Shown piece by piece: positions 1-6,480 of a stretch of 11,863 nucleotides of DNA; position 1 is the stretch's first letter, and the number at the start of each line of letters is the position of its first letter. This DNA comes from Bacillota bacterium. Its GTDB lineage: Bacteria; Bacillota_I; Bacilli_A; ML615J-28; CAG-698. The notes below the pieces were generated by a model, which worked only from the letters and a program-made list of their open reading frames with translations, made no database searches and was not told where the DNA came from. Made by a program: the position numbers and the translations under genes. Location: assembly GCA_023422115.1 (NCBI GenBank), contig JAEZSA010000018.1:1-11863 (forward strand). The letters are read 5' to 3'.

Positions 1-721
1 TAATAACATCTTCATATATTGTTTTCATACTAGAATTAGTAGATATATTTCTAGAATAAGAAGTAATTATTTCTTTTGCAACTTCAATATTTTTGGCATA
101 TTTCTTCAATTGCAAATCATCACTTTGATAAATTAAGTCTAGATAACTTCTTAATTTCAAAGCACACTTTTGATATTTTAATCCGATATTAGCAGGCCAA
201 CCACCTCTGCAAATAAAATAGGCAATATCCTTTAAAGATTTATCAGATTTTTTACCATCTATAATTTCATTTTTATCGAAAATTTTTTCTAAAGAAATTA
301 ATCCGTTAGAATCACCAGATTCAAAAGAACTCATTGTATGCATATTTAAAATGCCAATTCTACCAGCTCCACTATGAGCTATAGTTCCCTCATCTGGAAC
401 TCTTGAACCAGTTAATAAAAACATTCCAGGTTGTTCTTCTTCATCAACTGTTACTCTAATGGCATCCCATAATATAGGTGCTACTTGCCATTCATCTATT
501 AGTCTAGGATAATCACCTTCCAATATTAAAGAAACATTTGTATTTGCTGCTTCGATGTAACTTTTAGATTTATTTTTATCTTGCATTTTAATTATGCTTT
601 TAGCTTGCATTTCGGCAGTTGTAGTTTTACCACACCATTTTGGTCCTCTTATTAAAACTGCACCAAAGGTTTCTAAATAAAATTCTAACTCTTTATCGAT
701 TATTCTTTTTAAATAACTCAT
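1..721 (-). CDS. AAA_14/DUF4143-type ATP-binding protein, 3' end cut by window edge
   Basis: An open frame of 240 codons starts at an ATG at 721 and runs off the left edge without a stop. It has a Walker A motif GPKWCGKT (residues 26-33), a Walker B-like LIDEWQ (74-79) followed by APILWD, a sensor-like LLTGS (102-106) and then HSGAGRIG and ESGDSNG. This order is typical of the AAA_14 ATPases that carry a C-terminal DUF4143 domain; that domain would lie beyond the window. The family is common in bacteria and archaea, often in variable regions, and its biological role is not settled. The start is supported by AGGAGGTG 9 nt upstream and by a strong promoter just before it. No partner gene is visible downstream in this window. 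A decayed relative lies upstream at 890-1096. The family call is secure; no function is claimed. Confidence 0.9.
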   Translation of the reverse strand, partial: MSYLKRIIDKELEFYLETFGAVLIRGPKWCGKTTTAEMQAKSIIKMQDKNKSKSYIEAANTNVSLILEGDYPRLIDEWQVAPILWDAIRVTVDEEEQPGMFLLTGSRVPDEGTIAHSGAGRIGILNMHTMSSFESGDSNGLISLEKIFDKNEIIDGKKSDKSLKDIAYFICRGGWPANIGLKYQKCALKLRSYLDLIYQSDDLQLKKYAKNIEVAKEIITSYSRNISTNSSMKTIYEDVI

Positions 722-744
722 GTTTTTTACACCTCCTTACATAT

Positions 745-773
745 ATTATACTAATTTCTCTTTATACATGCAA
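745..773 (-). promoter_or_regulatory. Promoter of the AAA_14 ATPase
   Basis: Minus-strand TTGCAT (768-773), 17-bp spacer, TATAAT (745-750). The expected start of transcription is about 738, directly at the AGGAGGTG ribosome site (about 732-739). The mRNA leader would be only about 17 nt long, leaving no room for a leader riboregulator. Any control should therefore act on promoter DNA upstream. Confidence 0.75.
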
Positions 774-790
774 GCTATTTGTCATATTTA

Positions 791-828
791 TTGCTAGTGT
801 TTTGTGGCTTTATTTGCTAGTGTTTTGT
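791..828. repeat. 15-bp direct repeat upstream of the ATPase promoter
   Basis: TTGCTAGTGTTTTGT occurs exactly twice (791-805 and 814-828), with a period of 23 bp. The copies sit about 18-55 bp upstream of the -35 box of the minus-strand ATPase promoter. Both are preceded by TTTATT-like sequence, so the similarity extends slightly leftward. A spacing near two helical turns suits a protein bound twice on roughly the same DNA face. No third exact copy is visible; a weak GCTATTTGT lies at 774-782. Confidence 0.7.
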
Positions 829-889
829 ATATAAATAATTTCAATTTTTTAAAATCTAATTTTTTAACTTTTTTTACTCTAAAGAAAGC

Positions 890-1096
890 CTAGTTTACAA
901 CACCTATTGCATTGATAAATGTTATATTACTATACATAAGAGATCTAGTAGCATAAAAATAATCTTTAAAGATATTAAATACTAAGAATGATTTCCCAGA
1001 GTGATGCAATCCTGTAATTACCTTAATTAATCCATTATTTTACTTTTCTATTAATTGATTTAAATAAAAATCTCTATTAACAATTGCAATATCAAT
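890..1096 (-). pseudogene. Decayed N-terminus of an AAA/DUF4143-type ATPase
   Basis: Reading the minus strand from about 1096 gives VNRDFYLNQLIEK, a stop codon (TAA, 1040-1042), then in the same frame NNGLIKVITG, LHHSGKS (Walker A, 989-1012) and FLVFNIFKDYF. This order matches the N-terminus of ATP-binding proteins that begin with an RDFYLNKLIE-type helix followed by GLIKVITGIRRCGKS. The similarity fades after FKDYF and the frame ends at a TAG at 890-892. There is no usable start codon, one internal stop, and most of the protein is missing, so this is a remnant. It belongs to the same broad ATPase class as the intact gene at 1-721, but its N-terminus and Walker A wording differ, so it is not simply a copy of that gene. 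Confidence 0.7.
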
Positions 1097-1300
1097 CTAT
1101 CTTTCATGCAATTACTTGCATTTTTGTAGCGAAAAAATACATGAGTATCATACTAGTATCCATAGGATTATGTTGTCAAAATTATCTTGCCACAATGATA
1201 CAGCACCTATAATTTTCATTTTAGGGTCAAGATTAATCTATTATCAGCTATAATTTACCAAGCTTAATAGTGTTATATTCACTATATAAAAGACCAATCA
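1097..1300. other. AT-rich stretch with no intact gene
   Basis: I see no gene here. A 29-codon minus-strand stretch between stops (roughly 1141-1230) reads DPKMKIIGAVSLWQDNF and could be a further scrap of a decayed gene, but I do not recognise it. The stretch separates the ATPase remnant from the TetR promoter. Confidence 0.4.
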
Positions 1301-1301
1301 C

Positions 1302-1330
1302 TTGACAAAATGTTTACGTTTTGTTATAAT
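1302..1330 (+). promoter_or_regulatory. Perfect-consensus sigma-A promoter of the TetR-hydrolase unit
   Basis: TTGACA (1302-1307), exactly 17 bp, TATAAT (1325-1330): both boxes match the sigma-70/sigma-A consensus at optimal spacing. Such a strong promoter usually needs repression, which fits the TetR-family gene it drives. The predicted transcript start is about 1337, giving a leader of about 47 nt. Confidence 0.88.
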
Positions 1331-1366
1331 GTGTTCGTTAATCGTAAAGTAAAAAATATTCGTAAA
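1313..1366. promoter_or_regulatory. Candidate TetR-family operator: TTTACG/CGTAAA inverted repeats
   Basis: TTTACG lies in the promoter spacer (1313-1318) and is repeated in inverted orientation as CGTAAA at 1343-1348, just past the expected transcript start, and again at 1361-1366. The first pair extends imperfectly (TTTACGnTT on both arms). A regulator bound here would block RNA polymerase. TetR proteins commonly repress their own operon through inverted repeats placed this way; binding by this particular regulator is inferred. Confidence 0.45.
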
Positions 1367-1371
1367 TTATT

Positions 1372-1378
1372 GGGGGGG
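1372..1378 (+). promoter_or_regulatory. Unusual G7 ribosome binding site
   Basis: A run of seven Gs precedes the TetR gene. It is 5 nt from a GTG (1384) and 11 nt from an in-frame ATG (1390). Spacing slightly favours the GTG. An ATG at 1382 is followed at once by TGA and cannot be the start. The homopolymer could vary in length by slippage. Confidence 0.5.
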
Positions 1379-1383
1379 AAAAT

Positions 1384-1938
1384 GTGAATATGAAAACTGG
1401 ATCTAAAAAGTATATATCATTAATTGATACTGCAAAAGCCTTGTTTTTTAAGTATGGCATTAAAAGAGTTACAATCGAAGAAATATGCGCGAAATCGAAA
1501 GTCAGCAAAGTCACTTTCTATAAATATTTTCAGGACAAAAGCGATTTGATTAAAACAATTCGGGAGGAACTAACGCAGACCGGTTTCGCGAGGTTTGACG
1601 AAATCAATGACCTACCCTTATCTTATTCAGAGAAAGTAGAGATGATGACCTCCTGGAGGATGCAATTCTTCGCTTCTGTGAATAGTGAGTTTATGAAAGA
1701 GATTATTGATATTGACTCTGTAACAGAAGAAATCAAGCAAAGATATCTTAAAAATATCATGCAAGCACAGCAAAAAGGTGAAATTGACCCTACCCTATCA
1801 CCAGAGTTAATTTGGCTTGTTACAGAGAAATTCAACGAAATTGTTAAAGAAGGTAAATGGGAAAATAATCTATGCAATCATTTGGAGATTCAGGCTCAGC
1901 TAAGGCAAATGTATTTTTATGGATTGTTACACAAATAA
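1384..1938 (+). CDS. TetR/AcrR-family transcriptional regulator
   Basis: This 184-residue protein is a typical length for TetR-family repressors. Residues 12-55 hold the canonical N-terminal DNA-binding domain: a first helix (IDTAKALFFKYG), then VTIEEICAKSKVS and the recognition helix KVTFYKYFQDKSDL. The C-terminal ligand/dimer domain is divergent, as usual, so the ligand cannot be read from sequence. The likely start is GTG at 1384 (ATG at 1390 is possible; the difference is two residues). It is followed after 24 bp by the alpha/beta hydrolase gene on the same strand, so the two are almost certainly one transcript. It probably represses its own promoter through the inverted repeats at 1313-1366, and the hydrolase substrate or product may be the inducer (inference). 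Confidence 0.93.
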   Translation: MNMKTGSKKYISLIDTAKALFFKYGIKRVTIEEICAKSKVSKVTFYKYFQDKSDLIKTIREELTQTGFARFDEINDLPLSYSEKVEMMTSWRMQFFASVNSEFMKEIIDIDSVTEEIKQRYLKNIMQAQQKGEIDPTLSPELIWLVTEKFNEIVKEGKWENNLCNHLEIQAQLRQMYFYGLLHK

Positions 1939-1962
1939 ATAAATAAATTGTGGAGGTAAAAA

Positions 1963-3096
1963 ATGTCAAAAAACGCAGTAAATTTTCCCGTTGGATACTA
2001 CCAGTTTCATAATCAGAAGGTATTCAACTATCAATTAAACCGCTGGTATTCCATAGGGCTGGCCAGGTTTGAAGATTGCATCCATATGGGCAAGGAAATC
2101 AAGAACTTTCACGACTGGACGGAAACAATGACTCGATTTGCCGATTGTGCTGAGAAAGAAGGCCGACTGTTGAATGCGGCTGCATACTATCGTTCGTCTG
2201 AGTTCTATACAACTAAAGATGTCATGCGAAAAGAATCTATTTATGACAAATTCTCTGAAGTTTTCTATAAAGCCGTAAGCGAAGAAAACTTTACAAGAGA
2301 GATGATACCCTACGAGAACGGCCAAATACCCATCCTACGGTTTGACCCAATAGGTCCGAAGAAAGGAACCATCCTCCTTCATGGCGGATTCGATTCCTTC
2401 ATAGAAGAATGGTTCTTTATTTTGAAACATCTTTCACAGAAAGGTTTTGAAGCAATCGGCTTTGAAGGTCCTGGACAAGGGCATATGCTAATCAAGCAGG
2501 GTTTCCCACTGGATTACCGTTGGGAAAGACCGGTAAAAGCCATTCTTGACCATTATGCTATTGATGATGCAGCCATATTTGGTTTATCGATGGGTGGCTG
2601 GTTTTGCTTGCGAGCCGCCGCTTACGAACCGCGAATCAAACATGTCATCGCATCCGGACATGCAGTCGATTATTCGCAAATCCCACCTGCGTTTGCAAGG
2701 GCTATGATGATGTTTTTTATCAAACATCTTCGAAATTATACGGCCGATTCCTTTGTTAAGGTCAGTTTGAAAGAAGGAATTCAAGGTTGGCAGACACAGC
2801 AGCTGTCCAACATCACGAAACGGGCACCTTTGGAAGCGTTTGAGTATTCCTTGAATTTAAACGCTGACAATCTATCCTGTGACCAAATCGTACAGGACGT
2901 CTTATGTTTATCTGGTCAACACGATCATTTTATTCCAATTAAAATGCACAAGAAACAAGTCGTCTTGCTAAAGAATGCAAAATCGCTTGAAGAGAAGGTT
3001 TATACCAAACGCGATCATGCAGATAATCATTGCCAAATTGGAAATATCGGATTAATGCTTCAAGATGTGTTGTCTTGGTTAGAAAAGAAGGTATAG
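1963..3096 (+). CDS. Alpha/beta hydrolase, FrsA/DUF1100-like with N-terminal helical region
   Basis: A 377-residue serine hydrolase. Residues 1-110 form a helical N-terminal region without catalytic motifs. The hydrolase fold begins near 112 (MIPYENGQIPILRF), with an oxyanion-hole type LLHGG (138-142), a GPGQG turn (169-173) and the nucleophile elbow GLSMGG (Ser209). Asp321 in SGQHDHF and His356 in NHCQIGN are the probable rest of the triad; the HCQ context is common in FrsA-like and dihydroxypseudooxynicotine-hydrolase-like enzymes. No signal peptide is seen, so it should be cytoplasmic. It likely cleaves an ester, amide or C-C bond in a small molecule; the substrate is unknown. The ribosome site GGAGGT lies 5 nt before ATG. 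It is probably controlled by the TetR protein encoded 24 bp upstream. Its G+C content is visibly higher than that of the right-hand genes, suggesting acquisition. Confidence 0.9.
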   Translation: MSKNAVNFPVGYYQFHNQKVFNYQLNRWYSIGLARFEDCIHMGKEIKNFHDWTETMTRFADCAEKEGRLLNAAAYYRSSEFYTTKDVMRKESIYDKFSEVFYKAVSEENFTREMIPYENGQIPILRFDPIGPKKGTILLHGGFDSFIEEWFFILKHLSQKGFEAIGFEGPGQGHMLIKQGFPLDYRWERPVKAILDHYAIDDAAIFGLSMGGWFCLRAAAYEPRIKHVIASGHAVDYSQIPPAFARAMMMFFIKHLRNYTADSFVKVSLKEGIQGWQTQQLSNITKRAPLEAFEYSLNLNADNLSCDQIVQDVLCLSGQHDHFIPIKMHKKQVVLLKNAKSLEEKVYTKRDHADNHCQIGNIGLMLQDVLSWLEKKV

Positions 3097-3453
3097 ACGG
3101 TATCTTTTAGTAAAACCCTTGACCTCTAACTTTTTTCCTCTGCTCACAATCGAAAGTGTGGGTATGATACTATTTTCCTGACAAAATGGAACTCTTCGAA
3201 AAAGTGAAACTATTTCGAGCAATTGAAAGCGCAGGTATATGGGACATTGCTATCTTAGCGAGAAATACCGTTATCCAGTAATCTAGATTCAGAGTCAAAA
3301 CCACTTTTATTGGTAATGATAATGAAAGGTAGATAGTAGACTATCCCATTAGATCCATAGATTTGTTTTGATGTATTTAATAAATATATGTTTGACTGAA
3401 TAACATTTGAACCCTCTTAGGAATAATAAAAAAGTGCAACTCATAAAACAACA
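3097..3453. other. Gene-free stretch after the hydrolase
   Basis: No gene of normal size is visible on either strand. It contains a 31-codon frame (3186-3281) that reads MELFEKVKLFRAIE and faintly resembles the N-terminus of IS21-type IstA transposases, and a short inverted repeat GATAGT-AG-ACTATC (3332-3345). There is no convincing terminator immediately after the hydrolase stop, so its transcript may run on to the stem-loop at 3454. Confidence 0.5.
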
Positions 3454-3498
3454 AAAAAGCTCTAATAATTGTTTTATCAACAAATTTTAGGGCTTTTT
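3454..3498 (+). terminator. Rho-independent terminator of the TetR-hydrolase unit
   Basis: AAAAAGCTCTAA (3454-3465) pairs with TTAGGGCTTTTT (3487-3498). On the plus strand all twelve positions pair, counting one U-G wobble, and the 3' arm ends in a run of five Ts. On the minus strand the wobble becomes a C-A mismatch, so it works better for plus-strand transcripts. It lies about 360 bp after the hydrolase stop. Confidence 0.6.
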
Positions 3499-3500
3499 CT

Positions 3501-3531
3501 CTTATTTTGGCTCATTTTCACCCAAAATAAG
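3501..3531. repeat. Perfect 10-bp stem-loop
   Basis: CTTATTTTGG (3501-3510) and CCAAAATAAG (3522-3531) are exact reverse complements around an 11-nt loop. Neither strand has a proper U tract after it, so it is not a textbook terminator. It lies between convergent transcripts and may protect 3' ends or help termination from either side. Confidence 0.5.
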
Positions 3532-3549
3532 CCTATTTTATGCAAAAGG

Positions 3550-3589
3550 TTTGATATTAAAGCAAAACATCGTTTACTTTTATATCAAA
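3550..3589 (-). terminator. Stem-loop downstream of tRNA-Leu, possible weak terminator
   Basis: TTTGATATTAAAG (3550-3562) pairs with CTTTTATATCAAA (3577-3589) with one mismatch in 13, around a 14-nt loop. It starts 15 bp beyond the CCA end of the minus-strand tRNA, where a terminator for the EamA-tRNA transcript is expected. The tail on that strand is only CCTTTTGC, so termination may be inefficient or rely on the next hairpin at 3501. Confidence 0.4.
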
Positions 3590-3604
3590 GTTAGTGTTCT
3601 TGAA

Positions 3605-3688
3605 TGGTGCGGCTGATCGGATTTGAACCGACATGTTATAAACACTACCGTCTGAAGATAGCGCGTCTACCAGTTTCGCCACAGCCGC
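3605..3688 (-). tRNA. tRNA-Leu, anticodon CAG, CCA encoded
   Basis: The 84 nt fold completely: acceptor stem GCGGCTG/CAGCCGC (7 bp), D arm GCG/CGC with GG in its loop, anticodon stem CTATC/GGTAG with loop TTCAGAC (anticodon CAG), a long variable arm with stem TGTT/AACA, and T arm GTCGG/CCGAT around TTCAAAT. The discriminator is A73, as expected for leucine tRNAs, followed by an encoded CCA (3605-3607). It reads CUG codons, which are uncommon in this AT-rich DNA. The 5' end is only 6 nt after the stop of the EamA transporter gene on the same strand, so the tRNA is probably released from the 3' end of that mRNA by RNase P. Confidence 0.95.
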
Positions 3689-3694
3689 ATCTTT

Positions 3695-4600
3695 CTATTC
3701 ATCTTCAATAACGATACTTCGTTGTTTATTCTTTCTTGTTGAAATGATTAAACCAAGGATAGTAACAATTGCTCCAAGGATTCCCATCCAAGTAATTTTT
3801 TCTTCTAAGAAAATGGCAGAGAAAATAATTGTAACAACTGGAATTGCATAAATATATACTGTTGTTCTCACAGCACCAATATGCTTCACAGCAATATTCC
3901 ATGTAGAGAAGCATAATGCAGAGGCAATGAACCCTAAAAAAGCAATTGATAATCCGTTTTCCCAATCAAATATTTTAGTAATTTCAAATATTGGATTAGA
4001 AAATAAGTAAATTGGTAAAATAAAGAGTACTCCATATAAAGTAATTCTTCTTGTTACCTGTACCATGTTATAACCATACTTCGAAATAACTCTTGTAACT
4101 ATAGAATAAGTAGCCCACATAAATACAGCGATGATTAACAATAAATCTCCAAAAGGATTTAATTCCAATACAAAAATACCATTGAATGTAACTAAAATCA
4201 CTCCCAAGATACTTATAATGAAACCAGCAATAAATCGCTTCGTTAACCCTTCTTCTTTTAAGACAAAGAAAGACAGTAGAGCAGTAAAGAATGGGGCCAT
4301 CGAGGTAATAATCGAAGCATTGGTTGCAGAAGTGTAAGTTAAAGCAGTATTTTCTAGGAATTGATAAATTGCGATTCCTGATAATCCAGCTAACGCAAAC
4401 ATGAGTTCATGTTTCCAATTTTTCACTGAAAATACTTTTGGATATACAACAAATAAAGTAACAAATGCTATTAAAAAGCGATACAATAAAATCTCAATAG
4501 GTTTAAATTGCCCTAATAAATTTTTTGTCACAACAAATGTCGTACCCCATACTAAAACTGTAAATAATGCAAATAGATTACCTAATGTTTTCTTGTTCAT
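3695..4600 (-). CDS. EamA-family (DMT superfamily) membrane transporter
   Basis: A 301-residue, very hydrophobic protein with about ten membrane segments in two tandem EamA repeats (about 8-140 and 150-290). The first repeat opens with LFALFTVLVWGTTFVVTK, the usual N-terminus of RhaT/YdcZ-like drug/metabolite exporters, and ends with GFIISILGVILV. The second ends with GAIVTILGLIIS, matching the internal duplication. A basic and acidic tail follows at the C terminus. These carriers move small metabolites such as amino acids or nucleosides, usually outward; substrate cannot be told from sequence. The start ATG has GAGGA 7 nt upstream. It is transcribed away from the Na/phosphate transporter and towards the tRNA-Leu gene 6 nt after its stop. 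Its promoter is weakly defined (TAAAAT at 4622-4627 with a poor -35). Confidence 0.93.
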   Translation of the reverse strand: MNKKTLGNLFALFTVLVWGTTFVVTKNLLGQFKPIEILLYRFLIAFVTLFVVYPKVFSVKNWKHELMFALAGLSGIAIYQFLENTALTYTSATNASIITSMAPFFTALLSFFVLKEEGLTKRFIAGFIISILGVILVTFNGIFVLELNPFGDLLLIIAVFMWATYSIVTRVISKYGYNMVQVTRRITLYGVLFILPIYLFSNPIFEITKIFDWENGLSIAFLGFIASALCFSTWNIAVKHIGAVRTTVYIYAIPVVTIIFSAIFLEEKITWMGILGAIVTILGLIISTRKNKQRSIVIEDE

Positions 4601-4682
4601 ATATGAATCCTCTAGTTAAATATTTTATCATATAACAAAAAGAAAATCGAGAGTTATTGTTTATTTTTAAAATATTTTTCCC

Positions 4683-4697
4683 CTGAAAGCGTTTCAG
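4683..4697. promoter_or_regulatory. Perfect palindrome CTGAAAGCGTTTCAG, cre-like
   Basis: Arms CTGAAA and TTTCAG flank GCG. It sits in the divergent region, 13 bp upstream of the -35 box of the phosphate transporter promoter and about 80 bp before the EamA start. The core resembles CcpA cre sites (TGNAARCGNWWWCA) but is one base shorter, so binding by CcpA is uncertain. Its position would suit an activator or repressor acting on either gene. Confidence 0.45.
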
Positions 4698-4709
4698 CCT
4701 TTATTAACC

Positions 4710-4738
4710 TTGATAAAGATATTTTTTTAAGGTATAAT
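4710..4738 (+). promoter_or_regulatory. Promoter of the Na/phosphate cotransporter gene
   Basis: TTGATA (4710-4715), 17-bp spacer, TATAAT (4733-4738). The predicted leader is about 23 nt and contains the AGGAGC ribosome site. Confidence 0.75.
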
Positions 4739-4767
4739 TATTAAGGATAAATAAAATAGGAGCAATC

Positions 4768-6438
4768 ATGAATATACTTTCTATTTTTTCGTTAACCGAA
4801 AACAATTTACTATCAATTATTTTCTTTGCAGTTGGTGGCTTAGGACTATTCTTATTTGGTATCAACCTCATGAGTGATTCTCTTAAAAAACTTGCAGGAA
4901 GTAAATTAAAAATTTTAATTCAAAAAACAACCAGCAATACCTTTAAAGCTATTTTAGTCGGTATTTTAATTACTGTTGTTATTCAGTCCTCTTCAGCAAC
5001 TACTGTTATTGTTGTTGGATTAATATCTGCAGGATTAATGACTTTGTCGCAAGGAATTGGTGTTATGCTAGGAGCAAATATCGGAACTACTATCACCGCT
5101 TTTATCATTGGTCTTAATGTTTCTGATTATGCCTTACCTATCATCTTTGTTGGAGCTTTTTTAATCATCTTTATTAATAAACATCGTTGGAATTTATCAG
5201 GAGAAACGATTCTTGGTTTTGGAATATTGTTCCTTGGCCTAGAGTTTATGGGAACTGGATTAAAAGAACTAGCAAACTTTCCTTTCTTCACTAAGATTAT
5301 AGAAACCTTATCCAATCATTGGATTCTAGGTGTTTTCACAGGAGCATCATTAACTGCTTTGATCCAATCTTCTTCAGCATTTATTGGAATCCTCCAAAAA
5401 ATGTTCTCAACAGGAACAATTCCTTTAGTTGCAGCAATACCAATTCTTTTTGGTTCTAATATTGGTACTACCGTTACAGCATTAATTGCTAGCTTAAGTG
5501 GTAATCGCGAATCAAAGCAAGCAGCTGTTGGAAATCTTATCTTTAAAATATTAGGAACAGTATTATTCTTAATCTTTTTAAAACCATTTACCACATTATT
5601 TGAATTATTAGAAGCAAATGTCTTTGGAGAAAGCAATATGCTTACCTTAGCGATTGTTCATTTAATATTTAATGTCATTACGACCTTTATATTGTTCTTC
5701 TTCATTAAATATTTGATTAAGGTAATTAAAAAGATTATCCCTGATACTCCTGTGGGTGATGAGGAATACATATCAGCAAAATTCTTAAACGAAGAATTAT
5801 TAGTGAAATCCCCTATTCTTGCTTTAGAAAGCTCGCGCTTATCCATTATAGACATGAGTAAAGTGGCGATTCGTATGATTGATTGTGCTCACAAATATCT
5901 TAATGAAAATAATGATAATTATTTCTTAAAATGTATGATGTTAGAAGATCAAATGGATGTCTTTAATCACTTGATTCATGACTACTTGATGCAAGTTCAC
6001 ACAGAAAATTTCAGTGATGAGGAAAGCATCAATCAAGCCATTTACATCGATACCATTCGTGACTTAGAGCGAATTGGTGACCATTCCGTTAATCTAGTGG
6101 AGTTTTTCCAAGATCGTTATAATGTTGGTGTCATCACCGATGAAACCACCTTAAATAATCTCAATTACTTCTTTGAACAAATCAATTATCAAGTGAATCA
6201 TGCGGCAGAAGCATTTGAAAAACGCGATAAGAAAGTAGCCTCACAAATCATTAAACTTGAAGAAGAAATTGACACTTTAGAGCGAAGATACCGAAAAGCT
6301 CAACTAAACGCCATTGATTCTAGTAATATTCTAAACGATATTCACTATGTTGATATTCTTTCTAATCTAGAAAGAATCAGTGACCATTGTTGCAACATCG
6401 CAGAAAACATCATCGACCCATATTATATGAAAAAATAG
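4768..6438 (+). CDS. Na/Pi-cotransporter family protein with PhoU-like C-terminus
   Basis: A 556-residue protein of the NptA/PNaS type. The N-terminal membrane part (about 12-325) carries two inverted repeats with the diagnostic QSSSATT (73-79) and QSSSA (200-204) motifs, each followed by a glycine-rich helix, GANIGTTIT (102-110) and GSNIGTTVTA (229-238). These line the Na and phosphate sites in SLC34-like carriers. Residues from about 350 onward are soluble, helical and PhoU-like, with paired signatures DTIRDLERIGDHSVN and DILSNLERISDHCCN. This is the usual length for the two-domain form. It imports phosphate, or possibly another anion, with sodium. The start has AGGAGC 4 nt upstream and its own promoter. 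It is monocistronic: a strong terminator begins at the stop codon. No Pho box was recognised. Confidence 0.93.
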   Translation: MNILSIFSLTENNLLSIIFFAVGGLGLFLFGINLMSDSLKKLAGSKLKILIQKTTSNTFKAILVGILITVVIQSSSATTVIVVGLISAGLMTLSQGIGVMLGANIGTTITAFIIGLNVSDYALPIIFVGAFLIIFINKHRWNLSGETILGFGILFLGLEFMGTGLKELANFPFFTKIIETLSNHWILGVFTGASLTALIQSSSAFIGILQKMFSTGTIPLVAAIPILFGSNIGTTVTALIASLSGNRESKQAAVGNLIFKILGTVLFLIFLKPFTTLFELLEANVFGESNMLTLAIVHLIFNVITTFILFFFIKYLIKVIKKIIPDTPVGDEEYISAKFLNEELLVKSPILALESSRLSIIDMSKVAIRMIDCAHKYLNENNDNYFLKCMMLEDQMDVFNHLIHDYLMQVHTENFSDEESINQAIYIDTIRDLERIGDHSVNLVEFFQDRYNVGVITDETTLNNLNYFFEQINYQVNHAAEAFEKRDKKVASQIIKLEEEIDTLERRYRKAQLNAIDSSNILNDIHYVDILSNLERISDHCCNIAENIIDPYYMKK

Positions 6439-6478
6439 CATTGACAAAATGATAGTATATCATTGTTCAATGCTTTTT
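6437..6478. terminator. Bidirectional rho-independent terminator
   Basis: AGCATTGA (6437-6444) pairs with TCAATGCT (6467-6474). Inside it AATGATA (6448-6454) pairs with TATCATT (6458-6464) around a 3-nt loop. Five Ts follow on the plus strand, and ATTTTTT follows on the minus strand. It serves the phosphate transporter gene, whose stop codon it overlaps, and the convergent Fpg/Nei gene, which ends 3 bp beyond it. Confidence 0.9.
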
Positions 6479-6480
6479 AT

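Noticed and set aside
640..834. 64-codon hydrophobic plus-strand frame
   Set aside because: It overlaps the start, ribosome site and promoter of the well-supported minus-strand ATPase and has no ribosome site; its Leu/Phe-rich sequence follows from AT-rich antisense DNA.
3314..3330. Fur-box-like TAATGATAATGA
   Set aside because: Only a partial match without the inverted half, and not in front of any gene.
4601..4660. Strong promoter for the EamA gene
   Set aside because: Only a -10-like TAAAAT or TATGAT is visible; -35 candidates at proper spacing match at three of six positions or fewer.
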